Part shown: one piece after another, positions 9,676 through 17,913 of the stretch | Position numbering within the stretch: the stretch's first letter is position 1 | Layout of the letters: the number at the start of each line of letters is the position of its first letter | NCBI GenBank assembly: GCA_004210805.1 | Contig: SDXZ01000079.1 | Coordinates: 1-33,912 of the forward strand | Length of the DNA stretch: 33,912 nucleotides | Reading direction: 5' to 3' | From: Acidovorax sp. | GTDB taxonomy: Bacteria; Pseudomonadota; Gammaproteobacteria; Burkholderiales; Burkholderiaceae_C | Translations under genes and position numbers: made by a program | Notes under the pieces: generated by a model | What the model saw: the letters and a program-made list of their open reading frames with translations, nothing else | Told to the model about the DNA's origin: nothing | The model's database searches: none

Positions 9676-10452
9676 TCAGTGGTCCTCGCCGAGGTAGGCG
9701 GCTTGCACGCCGGCATCGGCACGCACTTCGGCGGGCGTGCCGTGCGCGATCACCTCGCCGTTGACCATCACGGTGAGTCGGTCGGCCAGCGCGAACACCG
9801 CATCCATGTCGTGCTCCACCAGCATGATGGCGTGCGCGGGCTTGAGGCGCTGCAGCAGCTCGACCATGCGCTCGGCTTCGGCCACCCCCATGCCTGCCAG
9901 AGGCTCATCGAGCAGCAGCACCTGGGGCTCGGTGGCCAGCGTCATGGCGATCTCCAGCTGGCGCTGCTCACCGTGGCTCATGGTGCCGGCGATGGCCGTG
10001 CGCCTGTCTTTCAAGCCAGAAAGCTCGATAGCGCTTTCCAGACGGGCGTTGACTGCTCTGTTTTTGATAGTATTTTTGCGCGTGTCGCGCCACCAGCGCA
10101 GCGGGTTCCACGGCTGCTGCGGATCGCGGGACTGCGCAGCGAGGCGCACGTTTTCGTGCACCGTCAGCGGCATGAAAATGTTGGTCTTCTGGTAGCTGCG
10201 GCCCAGACCCTGGCGCGAGATGCGCTCGGGTGCCCAGCCCGTCACGTCGCTGCCACCGAGCTGCACCTGGCCCGAGGTCGGGGGCAGGTCGCCCGAAAGC
10301 AGGTTGGTCAGCGTGGATTTACCCGCACCGTTGGGTCCGATGACCGCATGGATGCGGCCGCGCCAGAGGTCAACGGACACGCCGTGCACAGCGGCCAGAC
10401 CACCAAAGCGCTTGGTCAGATCGCGGGCCGAAAGCAGCACGTCATTGGCCAT
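9676..10452 (-). CDS. livG: ABC transporter ATP-binding protein LivG (transporter 1)
   Basis: 258 residues from ATG 10452, overlapping the livM end by 11 bases. Walker A is GPNGAGKST, the signature region is MSHGEQR (Gly kept), Walker B is LLLDEPLAGM and the switch His is in LVEHDMD. The FGGLAAVHGVS start and the terminal AYLGE are typical of LivG. Residues around 125-143 (KNTIKNRAVNARLESAIEL) are encoded by a diverged copy of the short palindromic repeat, at 10021-10075. This stretch falls in the variable helical region between the ENV block and the signature, where insertions are tolerated. Confidence 0.93.
   Translation of the reverse strand: MANDVLLSARDLTKRFGGLAAVHGVSVDLWRGRIHAVIGPNGAGKSTLTNLLSGDLPPTSGQVQLGGSDVTGWAPERISRQGLGRSYQKTNIFMPLTVHENVRLAAQSRDPQQPWNPLRWWRDTRKNTIKNRAVNARLESAIELSGLKDRRTAIAGTMSHGEQRQLEIAMTLATEPQVLLLDEPLAGMGVAEAERMVELLQRLKPAHAIMLVEHDMDAVFALADRLTVMVNGEVIAHGTPAEVRADAGVQAAYLGEDH
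10021..10075 (-). repeat. Short palindromic repeat, copy C, inside livG
   Basis: Read on the plus strand it contains AGCGCTT, then a 34-base stretch of the same length as in copy A (3833-3887), ending TTTTT-x-ATAG. The arms have decayed (AGCGCTT against GGGCGTT), as expected under coding constraint. It is translated in frame within livG on the minus strand. Confidence 0.55.
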
Positions 10453-11452
10453 GGTGCGCGCCCTCCGACGTGCCGGCCTTTGCCTGGGCTCGGCGCCAGT
10501 TCAGCATGCCCAGCAGGCCGCGTGGCGCGGCCAGGACCACCAGCACGATGAAACCGCCCATCAGCAGCTGCCAATGTTTGGTGATGTCCTTGAACACATG
10601 CAGCAGGTATTCGAATGCGAATGCGCCCACGATGGCACCCGCAAAATTGCCCATGCCTCCCAGGATGACCATCATGATGGCGTGTGCACTCATGTGGAAA
10701 CCCATGAGCTCCGGGTTCACATAGCCCGTCTGCGCACCCCACAGGTAGCCAGCCAGCCCCGCCAGCGCACCGGCCACGGTAAACGCAGTGAGCTTGTAGC
10801 CGCGCGTGCCAAAGCCCATGGCGCGCATGCGGTGTTCGTTGATGCGGATGCCCGCGAGCGCGCGGCCCAGCGGGCTCCACAGCAGGCGGCGCAGCAGCAC
10901 GTAGACGATGACCACCAGCGCGAGCGTGAAGTAGTAAAAGGTCTTGCGGCCTTCCAGGTCGAAGGGCAGCCAGCCGAAGATGGACGCGTCGGGGCGGAAG
11001 TTGATGTACAGGCCGTCCGAGCCTCCCAGAATCTTGTTGTCGAAGAACAGGTAGAAAACCATCTGCGCAAACGCCATGGTGACCATGATGAAGTAGATGC
11101 CGTGGGTGCGCACCACGAAGAAGCCGATGATGAGGGCCACGAGCCCCGCGCCGACCACGGCCAGCGGCAGGGTCCACCACAGGCTCACAGGGGCGTCCGC
11201 CGGCGTGAGGAAGGCCAGCGCATAGCCGGCCACGCCGAAGTAGGCCGCATGGCCCAAGGACACCAGCCCGGTCACGCCCTGCAGCAGGTCCAGGCTCATC
11301 GCGAAGATGGCCATGATCATCATGCGCGTGACCATCTGCACGTAGAAGTCGCTGCCGACAAACGGAAAAGCCAGCAGCGCCACCAGGCCCAACGCGAGGG
11401 TGAATTGCGCGCTGCGGGGCAGCAGCTCCAGGTTGCTGCGGGGCGTACTCAT
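10442..11452 (-). CDS. livM: ABC transporter permease LivM (transporter 1)
   Basis: 336 residues from ATG 11452, chosen over ATG 11479 because GGAGAG lies just upstream. It is a polytopic inner-membrane permease with about eight hydrophobic segments. Family landmarks are SLDLLQGVTGLVSLGHAAYFGVGAY-like sequence near residue 60, the cytoplasmic coupling stretch LGRALAGIRINEHRMRAMGF, and the GGMGNFAGAIVGA segment. It pairs with LivH to form the channel. It overlaps livG by 11 bases. About 200 bases holding a long repeat separate it from livH upstream. Confidence 0.93.
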   Translation of the reverse strand: MSTPRSNLELLPRSAQFTLALGLVALLAFPFVGSDFYVQMVTRMMIMAIFAMSLDLLQGVTGLVSLGHAAYFGVAGYALAFLTPADAPVSLWWTLPLAVVGAGLVALIIGFFVVRTHGIYFIMVTMAFAQMVFYLFFDNKILGGSDGLYINFRPDASIFGWLPFDLEGRKTFYYFTLALVVIVYVLLRRLLWSPLGRALAGIRINEHRMRAMGFGTRGYKLTAFTVAGALAGLAGYLWGAQTGYVNPELMGFHMSAHAIMMVILGGMGNFAGAIVGAFAFEYLLHVFKDITKHWQLLMGGFIVLVVLAAPRGLLGMLNWRRAQAKAGTSEGAHHGQ

Positions 11453-11551
11453 GCGGCTCTCCGAAGTACGACGGTGCACTGCCTGATCAAATGGGGTTGC
11501 TGCGCTACAGCTGCCTTCACAGTGCGAAGCGCATCCTGCAGCCTATGAAAC

Positions 11552-11645
11552 CGGCGCTGCCCAAGCCAGCGGCCACCGTGCAAGGGCCGCCCCGCAGCAG
11601 GGGCGGCGTTCCCCTCCCAGGGGGAAGGCGCAAAGCGACTCAGGA
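11552..11645 (-). repeat. Long GC-rich dispersed repeat, copy 2
   Basis: On the minus strand it begins CTCCTGAG about 15 bases after the livH stop and runs through a CCTTCCCCC/GGGAGGGG hairpin-like part to a GGGGCGGCCCTTGC block, matching copies 1 and 4. It fills much of the livH-livM gap, so it lies within a transcription unit. Confidence 0.7.
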
Positions 11646-11660
11646 GGTAGTCAAATGCTT

Positions 11661-12524
11661 TCATTGCTTGAAAAGGCCTTCCGGTTTCCACAGCAGCACG
11701 GCCGCCATCAGCATGTAGACCAGCATGCCTGCCATCGACGGCAGCAGCACCTTGCCGAAGGTATCGACAAAACCCACCAGCAGTGCGGCGATGAGCGCAC
11801 CGCGCACCGAGCCGATGCCGCCGATCACAACTACCACAAAGCACATGATCAGGACCGACGAACCCATGTTGGGGTACACGCTGGAGATGGGTGCAGCGAC
11901 CATGCCGGCCACTGCCGCCAGCCCGACGCCAAGCGCGAAGACGATGGCATGGATGAGCTTGATGTTGACGCCCAGTGACTCGGCCATGTCGCGGTTGAAT
12001 GCGCCAGCGCGGATCTTCATGCCCAGCCGGGTCTTGGAGATCAGCAGGTACAGGCCCAGCGCCAGAGCGATGCACACGCCTGAAATGAAGAGCCGGTACA
12101 CCGGGTAGGAGAGGGTGTCCGTGAGTGGGATCGACCACTCCAGCATTTTGGGGATGGCCACGCCGTGCACGTCGTCGCCCCACAGGATGGAGCGCAGTTC
12201 TTCGAAGATATAGATCAGCCCGAAGGTCAGCAGCACCTGGTCGAGGTGGTCGCGGTGGTAGAAGTGGCGAAACAGCAGCCATTCGAGCGCCAGCCCAAAC
12301 GCCACGGCCAGCACAGCACCGCCGAGAATGGCGAGCGTGAGGCTGCCGAAGTGGCCCGACAGCGAATACCCCAGGTACGCCCCCAGCATGTAGAAGCTGC
12401 CGTGCGCCAGGTTCACCACGCCCATGATCCCGAAGATGAGCGTGAGGCCGGCTGCGAGCATGAACAGCAGCAGCCCGTACTGCACGCTGTTGAGCAGCTG
12501 GATCAGGAAGGTGGCGAAATCCAT
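11661..12524 (-). CDS. livH: ABC transporter permease LivH (transporter 1)
   Basis: 287 residues from ATG 12524. A polytopic inner-membrane permease of the LivH type. QLLNSVQYGLLLFMLAAGLTLIFGIMG-like sequence at the N-terminus, followed by NLAHGSFYMLGAY, is the hallmark of the family, as are the cytoplasmic GAFNRDMAESLGVN coupling segment and the GGIGSVRGALIAALLVGF stretch near the C-terminus. It starts 16 bases after the LysE-family gene stop, with no terminator between them, so the two are probably co-transcribed. No strong ribosome binding site is visible. Confidence 0.93.
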   Translation of the reverse strand: MDFATFLIQLLNSVQYGLLLFMLAAGLTLIFGIMGVVNLAHGSFYMLGAYLGYSLSGHFGSLTLAILGGAVLAVAFGLALEWLLFRHFYHRDHLDQVLLTFGLIYIFEELRSILWGDDVHGVAIPKMLEWSIPLTDTLSYPVYRLFISGVCIALALGLYLLISKTRLGMKIRAGAFNRDMAESLGVNIKLIHAIVFALGVGLAAVAGMVAAPISSVYPNMGSSVLIMCFVVVVIGGIGSVRGALIAALLVGFVDTFGKVLLPSMAGMLVYMLMAAVLLWKPEGLFKQ

Positions 12525-12540
12525 GGCTTGGATGACCAGG

Positions 12541-13182
12541 TCAAGTGGCGCGGCGCGTGGCCAGCAAGAGCGTGCCCATCAGCGTGAAGAGGCCGCCGGA
12601 GACGCGGTTGAACCAGCGCATGCGGGTGCCTGAGCGCAGTACCGGTGCCAGGCGTGCCACACCCAATGCGCACAAGGTGAGCACCGTGAATTCAAACGCC
12701 ACGAAGGTACTGGCAAGCACGGCGAACTGGGGTGCCCAGGCCGCTGCGGGGTCCAGAAACTGGGGGAAGAACGCCGTGAAGAACAGCAGGGCCTTGGGAT
12801 TGCTGCCGCCCACGATCAGGCCCTGGATGTAGAGCTTGCGTGCAGGGACGGCGGCCTTGGCAGGCTGGCCGTCAACGGGCATGCGGTCAAACACGGTGGT
12901 CTTGCTGCGAAACGTCTTGATGCCAAGCCAGATCAGGTAGGCCGCGCCGGCGGCCTTGAGCACCCAGAAGGCGGTTTCGGATGCTGCCAGCAGTGCGCCC
13001 AAACCCAGCGCGGACAGCAGCATGGTGCCCAATACCGCCGTCACGCTGCCGGCTGCTGCTGCCAGTGCCTTGCGCGGGCCGTGCTGCAGCGAATACGTCA
13101 TGCACATGAGCATGGTCGGGCCGGGCGAGAGAACCAGCAGGGCCACTGCGGCGAGATAGAGCAGGTAGGTACTGAGTGTCAT
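12541..13182 (-). CDS. LysE/RhtB-family amino acid exporter
   Basis: 213 residues from ATG 13182; the frame continues to 13281 but homology-like sequence starts at MTLSTYLLYLAA. The SPGPTMLMCMTYSLQHG motif after the first hydrophobic segment, GLGALLAAS, LKAAGAAYLIWLGIK and the N-terminal half of about three membrane segments repeated later are typical of LysE/RhtB transporters, which export amino acids such as lysine, homoserine or threonine, driven by the proton motive force. The substrate cannot be assigned. It lies between the binding protein and livH of an amino-acid-type importer, 16 bases from livH, which is unusual. It has no clear Shine-Dalgarno sequence. Confidence 0.88.
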   Translation of the reverse strand: MTLSTYLLYLAAVALLVLSPGPTMLMCMTYSLQHGPRKALAAAAGSVTAVLGTMLLSALGLGALLAASETAFWVLKAAGAAYLIWLGIKTFRSKTTVFDRMPVDGQPAKAAVPARKLYIQGLIVGGSNPKALLFFTAFFPQFLDPAAAWAPQFAVLASTFVAFEFTVLTLCALGVARLAPVLRSGTRMRWFNRVSGGLFTLMGTLLLATRRAT

Positions 13183-13349
13183 GGAAGAACAATTGGGTAG
13201 GAAGGTGGCCGCAAGGTCCGGGCGCACGGCAGACAGGCCTGCCCACCATGCGCATGGGCAACCCATGGCGCATTGTGTCAAACGCTGTAGCAGCTAAAAC
13301 GGGGCCGCCTTGGGCGGGCCGCGGGGTCAGCCCGGCGGCTTGTGGTGCG

Positions 13350-14537
13350 TCAGCCCATGCGGCATCCGGCACCGCTGTCGGTCAACGCTTTCGCGGCGAT
13401 GCCGATGACCTTGTTTTCCTTGTTCTCGACGCGGCGCAGGTAGATGTCCTGCACCGGGTTGTGGGCCTTGCTCATCGTCCACTTGCCGCGGGGGCTGTCG
13501 ATGGTGGCGTTTTCCATGGCCTTGATGACGGCAGGCTTGGAGGATAGGTCGCCCTTGACGGCATTGGCGCCCTGCACCAGCAGCAGGCCGGTGTCGTATC
13601 CCTGCACTGCGTACACATCGGGCTGGCTGCGGAAGGCCTTGGCGTATTCCAGGCGGAACTGCTTGTTGCGCGGCGTGTCCAGCGAATCGCTGTAGTGCAT
13701 CGTGGTAATGATGCCGTCGGCCGCGGGGCCCGCAGCGTCCAGCACACCTTCGGTCAGGAACCCGGATCCGTACAGCGGGATCTTGTCCTTGAGGCCGGCA
13801 GCCGCATAGTCGCGGATGAACTTGGCCGCCCCGCCGCCGGCGAAAAAGCAGGCCACTGCATCGGGCTTGAGAGCTGCGATCTCGGTGAGCAGTGCCTGGA
13901 ACTCAACGTTGGGGAAGGGCAGACCCAGTTCTTTCACGATGGTGCCGCCTGCAGCCGTGTAGCTTTGCTTGAAGCCTTCAAAGGCCTCGTCGCCTGCCGC
14001 GTACTTCCAGGTGATCCACACGGCCTTCTTGTGGCCCTTGTCGACCATGGCCTTGCCCAGCGCGAGTGTGGGCTGGGAGTTGCTGAACGATGTGCGGAAC
14101 ACGTTGGGAGCGCACAGCGCGCGCGTGGCAGCGTGCACGCCAGCGTTGGGAATCAAATTGAGCACCCCGGTATCGCGCGCTACTTTCTGGATACCCATCT
14201 GCACGCCCGAGTGGACGGTGCCAATGAGCACATCTACCTTGTCGCGCTGCACGAGCTTGCTGGCGTTTTCCACACCTTTGCTGGGCTCCGACTCATCATC
14301 CACCTTGAACCACTCGATCTCGCGCCCCCCCAGCCTGCCGCCTTGCTGATCGATGGCCAGGCGCACGCCGTTCTCGATGGCCACGCCGAGTTGGGCAAAA
14401 GTGCCCGTGTAGGGGAGCATGAACCCCACGCGCACCTTGCCGCTTTGTGCGCGCACGATGGAGGGCAGGAGCAGGCCGGTGGAGGCGGCGCCAACGAGGG
14501 CGGCGCTGCGGCTGATGACAAGACGGCGAGTGGTCAT
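13350..14537 (-). CDS. Periplasmic substrate-binding protein (transporter 1)
   Basis: 395 residues from ATG 14537 with AAGGAG upstream. The N-terminus MTTRRLVISRSAALVGAAST and the cleavage-like IVRAQ near residue 31 indicate export; the two Arg leave Tat export possible but not shown. The mature part (VRVGFMLPYTGTFAQLGVAIENG, then GREIEWFKVDDES) belongs to the Peripla_BP_6/LivJ fold, which binds amino acids or small carboxylates. Cys residues occur late (ALCAPN, AGCRMG). It is the first gene of the minus-strand transporter operon, 167 bases upstream of the exporter gene. That gap contains a GC-rich inverted repeat near 13305-13330 that could be a weak terminator or attenuator. The ligand is unknown. 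Confidence 0.9.
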   Translation of the reverse strand: MTTRRLVISRSAALVGAASTGLLLPSIVRAQSGKVRVGFMLPYTGTFAQLGVAIENGVRLAIDQQGGRLGGREIEWFKVDDESEPSKGVENASKLVQRDKVDVLIGTVHSGVQMGIQKVARDTGVLNLIPNAGVHAATRALCAPNVFRTSFSNSQPTLALGKAMVDKGHKKAVWITWKYAAGDEAFEGFKQSYTAAGGTIVKELGLPFPNVEFQALLTEIAALKPDAVACFFAGGGAAKFIRDYAAAGLKDKIPLYGSGFLTEGVLDAAGPAADGIITTMHYSDSLDTPRNKQFRLEYAKAFRSQPDVYAVQGYDTGLLLVQGANAVKGDLSSKPAVIKAMENATIDSPRGKWTMSKAHNPVQDIYLRRVENKENKVIGIAAKALTDSGAGCRMG

Positions 14538-14910
14538 GGGGAGGGCTCCTTTGTTTAGGCTTAAAGTAATTTAACTTCAAGGCCTCTTGGTGAAAACCTA
14601 TGGCTTACCCGTATCGGCCGTTGTGTGCAGGGATTGCGCTGGTCGTTTCCATCCCTCAATTGCTCTGGCCAGGGAAATATGTCAATGTGAATTAAAGTGC
14701 ATTTTTATTGATTTTCATGCAGTATAAAACCTGTTTGCAAACAATGTCCTTGTTTGCTCGATCCCAGGAGTAGGTACTTTCGAGCATAGTCCGGCACTTT
14801 CCAATGGATTTGCACCCATTTGGTGCATGAATCGGCTGTGGTTGGCACAATAGAAAGCTGCATGTAATGCGACACCCGCTCATGGGCGTGTGGCTCGACC
14901 TTTAAATGCC
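14538..14910. other. Intergenic region between divergent transporter 1 and HPP-CBS gene
   Basis: 373 bases without a gene that I believe. It is clearly richer in A and T than its surroundings, as expected of a regulatory region serving two divergent genes. It holds the dyad described at 14811-14827 and a looser inverted repeat, TGCAT and ATGCA, around 14698-14720. No convincing promoter hexamer pair was found on either strand. Confidence 0.6.
14811..14827. promoter_or_regulatory. NtrC-like dyad
   Basis: TGCACC-N5-GGTGCA is a perfect 17-base dyad matching the known binding pattern of the nitrogen regulator NtrC. It lies 274 bases upstream of the transporter 1 binding protein and 83 bases upstream of the HPP-CBS gene. 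No sigma-54 promoter with correct spacing was found, so nitrogen control remains a proposal. Confidence 0.45.
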
Positions 14911-16134
14911 ATGTCTTTGCCCCCGTCTTCCATTCCACCCCGTCCAGCACCAGAGCCCAGCCCAACTCCGGCACGTGAGTCAGGTGTCGGCGTGGCTCGC
15001 GCGCCAGCTGTTGCCACACGGATATTTCTCTGGTTGCGCCACTTCTGGCCAGCGCCGCTGGGCATCAATGGACGTGAGCGCGTCCGTTTTATTGCAGGGG
15101 CAGTGCTGGGAGTGTTGTTGACGGCGGTGCTCAGCCGGGCCTGGGCGGGGGGCAATGTCCACGGAACGTGGATGTTGGGGTCTCTGGGGGCCAGTGCGAT
15201 CTTGGTATTTGGTATGCCGTCGAGCCCGCTGGCCCAACCCTGGCCAGTGCTGGGCGGCAGCACGCTTTCGGCGCTGGTGGGCGCCGTATGTGCGGCACTG
15301 GTGCCCGATCCCGCCATCGCAGGGGCACTGGCGGTGGGCCTTGCCATCGCAGTCATGGTGCCGCTGCGGTGCCTGCACCCCCCCGGCGGGGCGATGGCTT
15401 TGTACGTGGTGCTGACCGCGGGCGATGGCTGGCATCTGGCGGTGTTTCCCATTCTCTTTAATGCCGTGGTGCTGCTGATTGCGGCCATGGTTTACAACGG
15501 CCTCACCGGGCGCAGATATCCCCATCCGCAGCGCGCTGGATCAAGAACCCAGGTTGCGCCAGGCGCTTTCACTGCGGCAGATGTGGATGCGGCGCTTGCG
15601 CGCTACAACCAGGTGCTGGACGTGAGCCGGGACGATCTCGAAGGGTTGTTGCATCTGGCAGGGCGCGCAGCTTTCCAGCGGACGCTGGGCGAAGTGCGTT
15701 GCGCCGACATCATGTCGAGCCCTCCGTTTGCGGTGGAGGCCGATGCGTCGCTCAATGAAGCCTGGGCTCTGATGCGCAGGGAGCGGATCAAGGCGTTGCC
15801 GGTGGTCAACGCATCCCGCTTGGTGATCGGCATTGTGACTGTGGCGGACTTCATGCGGCTGGCCAATCTGGACACCCACGAAGGCTTGGGGCGGCGCCTG
15901 CGCACGCTGGTCATGGGGCGGGCAGGGCAGCCGAGTGCTGTGGGGCAGATCATGTCGCACCCCGTGCAGGTGGCGCGCGTGGCGCAGCATGCGATGGACC
16001 TCGTGCCGCTGTTTTCACACGGCGGTCACCACCATATTCCGATCGTGGATAGTGAAGACCGCTTGGTAGGCGTCATCACCCAGACAGACTTGGTGCGTAC
16101 GTTGGCGGTGGCTGTGCGGGGGCGTGACGCTTGA
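14911..16134 (+). CDS. HPP-family membrane protein with two CBS domains
   Basis: 407 residues from ATG 14911; GTG 14890 in the same frame would add seven. After a Pro-rich cytoplasmic leader come about four membrane segments between residues 60 and 195 with the HPP signature (RCLHPPGGAMAL) and the NVHGTWMLGSLGASAILVFG-like block. Two CBS modules follow: roughly residues 255-320 (DIMSSPPFAVEADASLNEAWALM) and 330-400 (IMSHPVQVARVAQ, then HIPIVD). CBS pairs often bind adenine nucleotides and gate transport. Plant and cyanobacterial HPP proteins have been linked to nitrite transport, but a bacterial role is not settled. Its neighbours do not show what it moves. Confidence 0.88.
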   Translation: MSLPPSSIPPRPAPEPSPTPARESGVGVARAPAVATRIFLWLRHFWPAPLGINGRERVRFIAGAVLGVLLTAVLSRAWAGGNVHGTWMLGSLGASAILVFGMPSSPLAQPWPVLGGSTLSALVGAVCAALVPDPAIAGALAVGLAIAVMVPLRCLHPPGGAMALYVVLTAGDGWHLAVFPILFNAVVLLIAAMVYNGLTGRRYPHPQRAGSRTQVAPGAFTAADVDAALARYNQVLDVSRDDLEGLLHLAGRAAFQRTLGEVRCADIMSSPPFAVEADASLNEAWALMRRERIKALPVVNASRLVIGIVTVADFMRLANLDTHEGLGRRLRTLVMGRAGQPSAVGQIMSHPVQVARVAQHAMDLVPLFSHGGHHHIPIVDSEDRLVGVITQTDLVRTLAVAVRGRDA

Positions 16135-16465
16135 GGGGCGAGGCTGGCAGGGTTGGCTGCCCATCGGTCGCCAACGTGCTGGCGGCGCGCGACTGTGCCG
16201 CCCGGCTGGCGATCACTGCACTGCTAGGATGGCTCCATCCACACGCAGTAGCGCGTCGGAGTACAATTGAAAGGCTTTGCACAGCGCACATTGCCTGTCC
16301 ATTGACGCCGTCTCCCGGCCTCCTGCCTGATCTGCGCCCCGGGTGCAGCGACTCCCACCGCCCGCAACGCACCGCGTGTCGAGCATCGACTGCGTTAGCG
16401 TTTCCGTGGTGCATGCACCCAGCATCAGGCGCGATCACAGAATATTTGTTTTGAAGAGATAGAAC
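16135..16465 (+). other. Leader and spacer upstream of infA
   Basis: 331 bases with no gene that I can support. TACAAT at 16262-16267 could be a -10 element for infA, but no matching -35 sits 16-18 bases upstream, so the promoter is uncertain. The stretch 16440-16465 just before infA is A/T-rich. Confidence 0.4.
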
Positions 16466-16717
16466 ATGGCCAAAGAAGAACTTATTGAAATGCAAGGCTC
16501 CGTGACGGAAGTCTTGCCCGATTCGCGCTTTCGCGTGACGCTGGAGAATGGTCACCAACTGATCGCCTATACGGGCGGCAAGATGCGCAAACACCACATC
16601 CGTATCCTCGCAGGCGACAAGGTTTCGCTGGAAATGTCTCCCTACGATTTGAGCAAGGGCCGCATCACCTTCCGCCATTTGGCCGGTCGTGGCCCAGGCC
16701 CCTCGGGCAACCGTTAA
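16466..16717 (+). CDS. infA: Translation initiation factor IF-1
   Basis: 83 residues from ATG 16466. The sequence [40 protein letters not shown] and [21 protein letters not shown] is a clear IF-1: an S1-like OB-fold protein that binds the 30S A site with IF-2 and IF-3. The usual bacterial protein is about 72 residues and ends near the final FR. This one carries about 12 more residues, rich in Gly, Pro and Arg. It stands alone, away from ribosomal protein genes, which fits the second infA copy that many Burkholderiales have, but the other copy is outside the window. tRNA-Pro follows 224 bases downstream. Confidence 0.95.
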   Translation: MAKEELIEMQGSVTEVLPDSRFRVTLENGHQLIAYTGGKMRKHHIRILAGDKVSLEMSPYDLSKGRITFRHLAGRGPGPSGNR

Positions 16718-16941
16718 GCGGTGCGTGCCATCACGTGAACGGTCTCATCCATTGCTCCGTGTCGCACCTTGATTTCTCAACCTGACGGTTGATTTCTCCC
16801 CAATAGATTGCCTCTCCCGCGCTGCTCGCCCTCTGGCAGCACTTGGGTTTTAAGCTGACCCATCGGCCCGCTTTAAAAAATTTGCAAAAAGCGGGCAGCG
16901 AGCCAAAAAGTGGCAATTTGGCAGGTTAGAATACGAGCTGT

Positions 16942-17018
16942 CGGAGCGTAGCGCAGCCTGGTAGCGCATCTGCTTTGGGAGCAGAGGGTCGCGAGTTCGA
17001 ATCCCGCCGCTCCGACCA
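16942..17018 (+). tRNA. tRNA-Pro, anticodon TGG
   Basis: 77 bases with encoded CCA. The acceptor arms CGGAGCG and CGCTCCG pair fully. The D-arm GCGCAGCCTGGTAGCGC, the anticodon stem TCTGC/GCAGA around loop TTTGGGA (anticodon TGG, reading CCA and probably other Pro codons) and the T-arm with GTTCGAATC are all in place. TAGAAT at 16927-16932, ten bases upstream, is a good candidate -10 element. The reading frame of the next gene runs back into this tRNA. Confidence 0.97.
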
Positions 17019-17040
17019 AGATGCCCTCCGAGGCCTGGCG

Positions 17041-17736
17041 ATGGTGTGGATGACCGTGTTCCACTTCTGCTTCGATCTCAGCCATCTGGGCTTGTGGCCC
17101 CAGGATTTCCGGGCAGACCCATTTTGGACCTGGCAGCGCACAGGGATCGTGAGCCTGTTTCTCTTTTGCGCTGGGTTGGGCCAGGCCATTGCGCTGCACC
17201 AGGGTCAGGGCTGGCCGCGGTTTTGGCGGCGGTGGGGGCAAGTTGCTGCGTGCGCCTTGCTGGTGACGGTGGGCTCCGCGGTGATGTTTCCGCGCAGCTT
17301 CATCTACTTCGGGGTTCTGCACGGCATGGCGGCCATGCTGGTGATTGCGCGCTGCACGGCGGGCTGGGGTCGCTGGCTTTGGTTGGCGGGGCTGGTGGCC
17401 GTGGCACTGCCTCCCCTGGCACAGCATTTGTTGTCCGGCGCTTGGGCCGAACTCGCTCCCTGGTTCAACAGCCGGGCTTTGAACTGGCTGGGCCTGGTCT
17501 CCCGTAAACCCTTTACAGAAGACTACGTACCGGTACTACCCTGGCTGGGTGTGCTGTGGTGGGGTCTGGCGAGCGGGCAGTGGCTGCTGGCGCGGCATAC
17601 GAGCTGGCTGCAGTGGCGGCTTCCGACAGCGGGGAGGTTGCTCGCGGGGCTGGGGCGTTGGAGCCTGAGCTATTACATGCTTCACCAGCCTGTGATGATT
17701 GGACTCTTGTCGGCATTTGTCTGGCTCCGGGGCTGA
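17041..17736 (+). CDS. DUF1624-type membrane protein (acetyltransferase-like), 5' end unclear
   Basis: The frame is open from TTG 16975 inside tRNA-Pro to TAG or TGA at 17734-17736. From ATG 17041 it has 231 residues; from TTG 16975 it would have 253. It resembles proteins of the heparan-alpha-glucosaminide N-acetyltransferase-like DUF1624 family, with about six to seven hydrophobic segments and typical FHFCFDLSHLG, FLFCAGLGQAIALHQG and FPRSFIYFGVLHGMA blocks. The family motif DALRGLAM lies at 17020-17043, upstream of the first ATG, and in this frame the codons before it belong to the tRNA. The gene is therefore either truncated at the tRNA 3' end or starts at an unusual codon there. Its function is unknown; acyl transfer to an envelope glycan is possible. 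Confidence 0.72.
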   Translation: MVWMTVFHFCFDLSHLGLWPQDFRADPFWTWQRTGIVSLFLFCAGLGQAIALHQGQGWPRFWRRWGQVAACALLVTVGSAVMFPRSFIYFGVLHGMAAMLVIARCTAGWGRWLWLAGLVAVALPPLAQHLLSGAWAELAPWFNSRALNWLGLVSRKPFTEDYVPVLPWLGVLWWGLASGQWLLARHTSWLQWRLPTAGRLLAGLGRWSLSYYMLHQPVMIGLLSAFVWLRG

Positions 17737-17839
17737 GCAGCTTCGTGCCGCTCGGCACCACATTTCTCACCGTGGTTTGCTACGTCATACGTAGATAACT
17801 AGCCCGGTCGACTTTTCAAGCACAACCCATGCGGGCAAT

Positions 17840-17867
17840 AAAAAACGCGACCAAGGCCGCGTTTTTT
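17840..17867. terminator. Bidirectional rho-independent terminator
   Basis: Arms AAAAAACGCG (17840-17849) and CGCGTTTTTT (17858-17867) with an 8-base loop. The A and T runs allow termination in both directions. It lies between the convergent DUF1624-type gene and the parvulin gene. Confidence 0.9.
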
Positions 17868-17913
17868 GTGGGCGCATCCCATATGAAGGGCTGCGCCATC
17901 GTCGCCAGAGCCT

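Noticed and set aside
14842..14858. A sigma-54 promoter, TGGCAC with a downstream GC
   Set aside because: The spacing between the key GG and GC is 11 rather than 10 bases, and sigma-54 promoters tolerate little variation.
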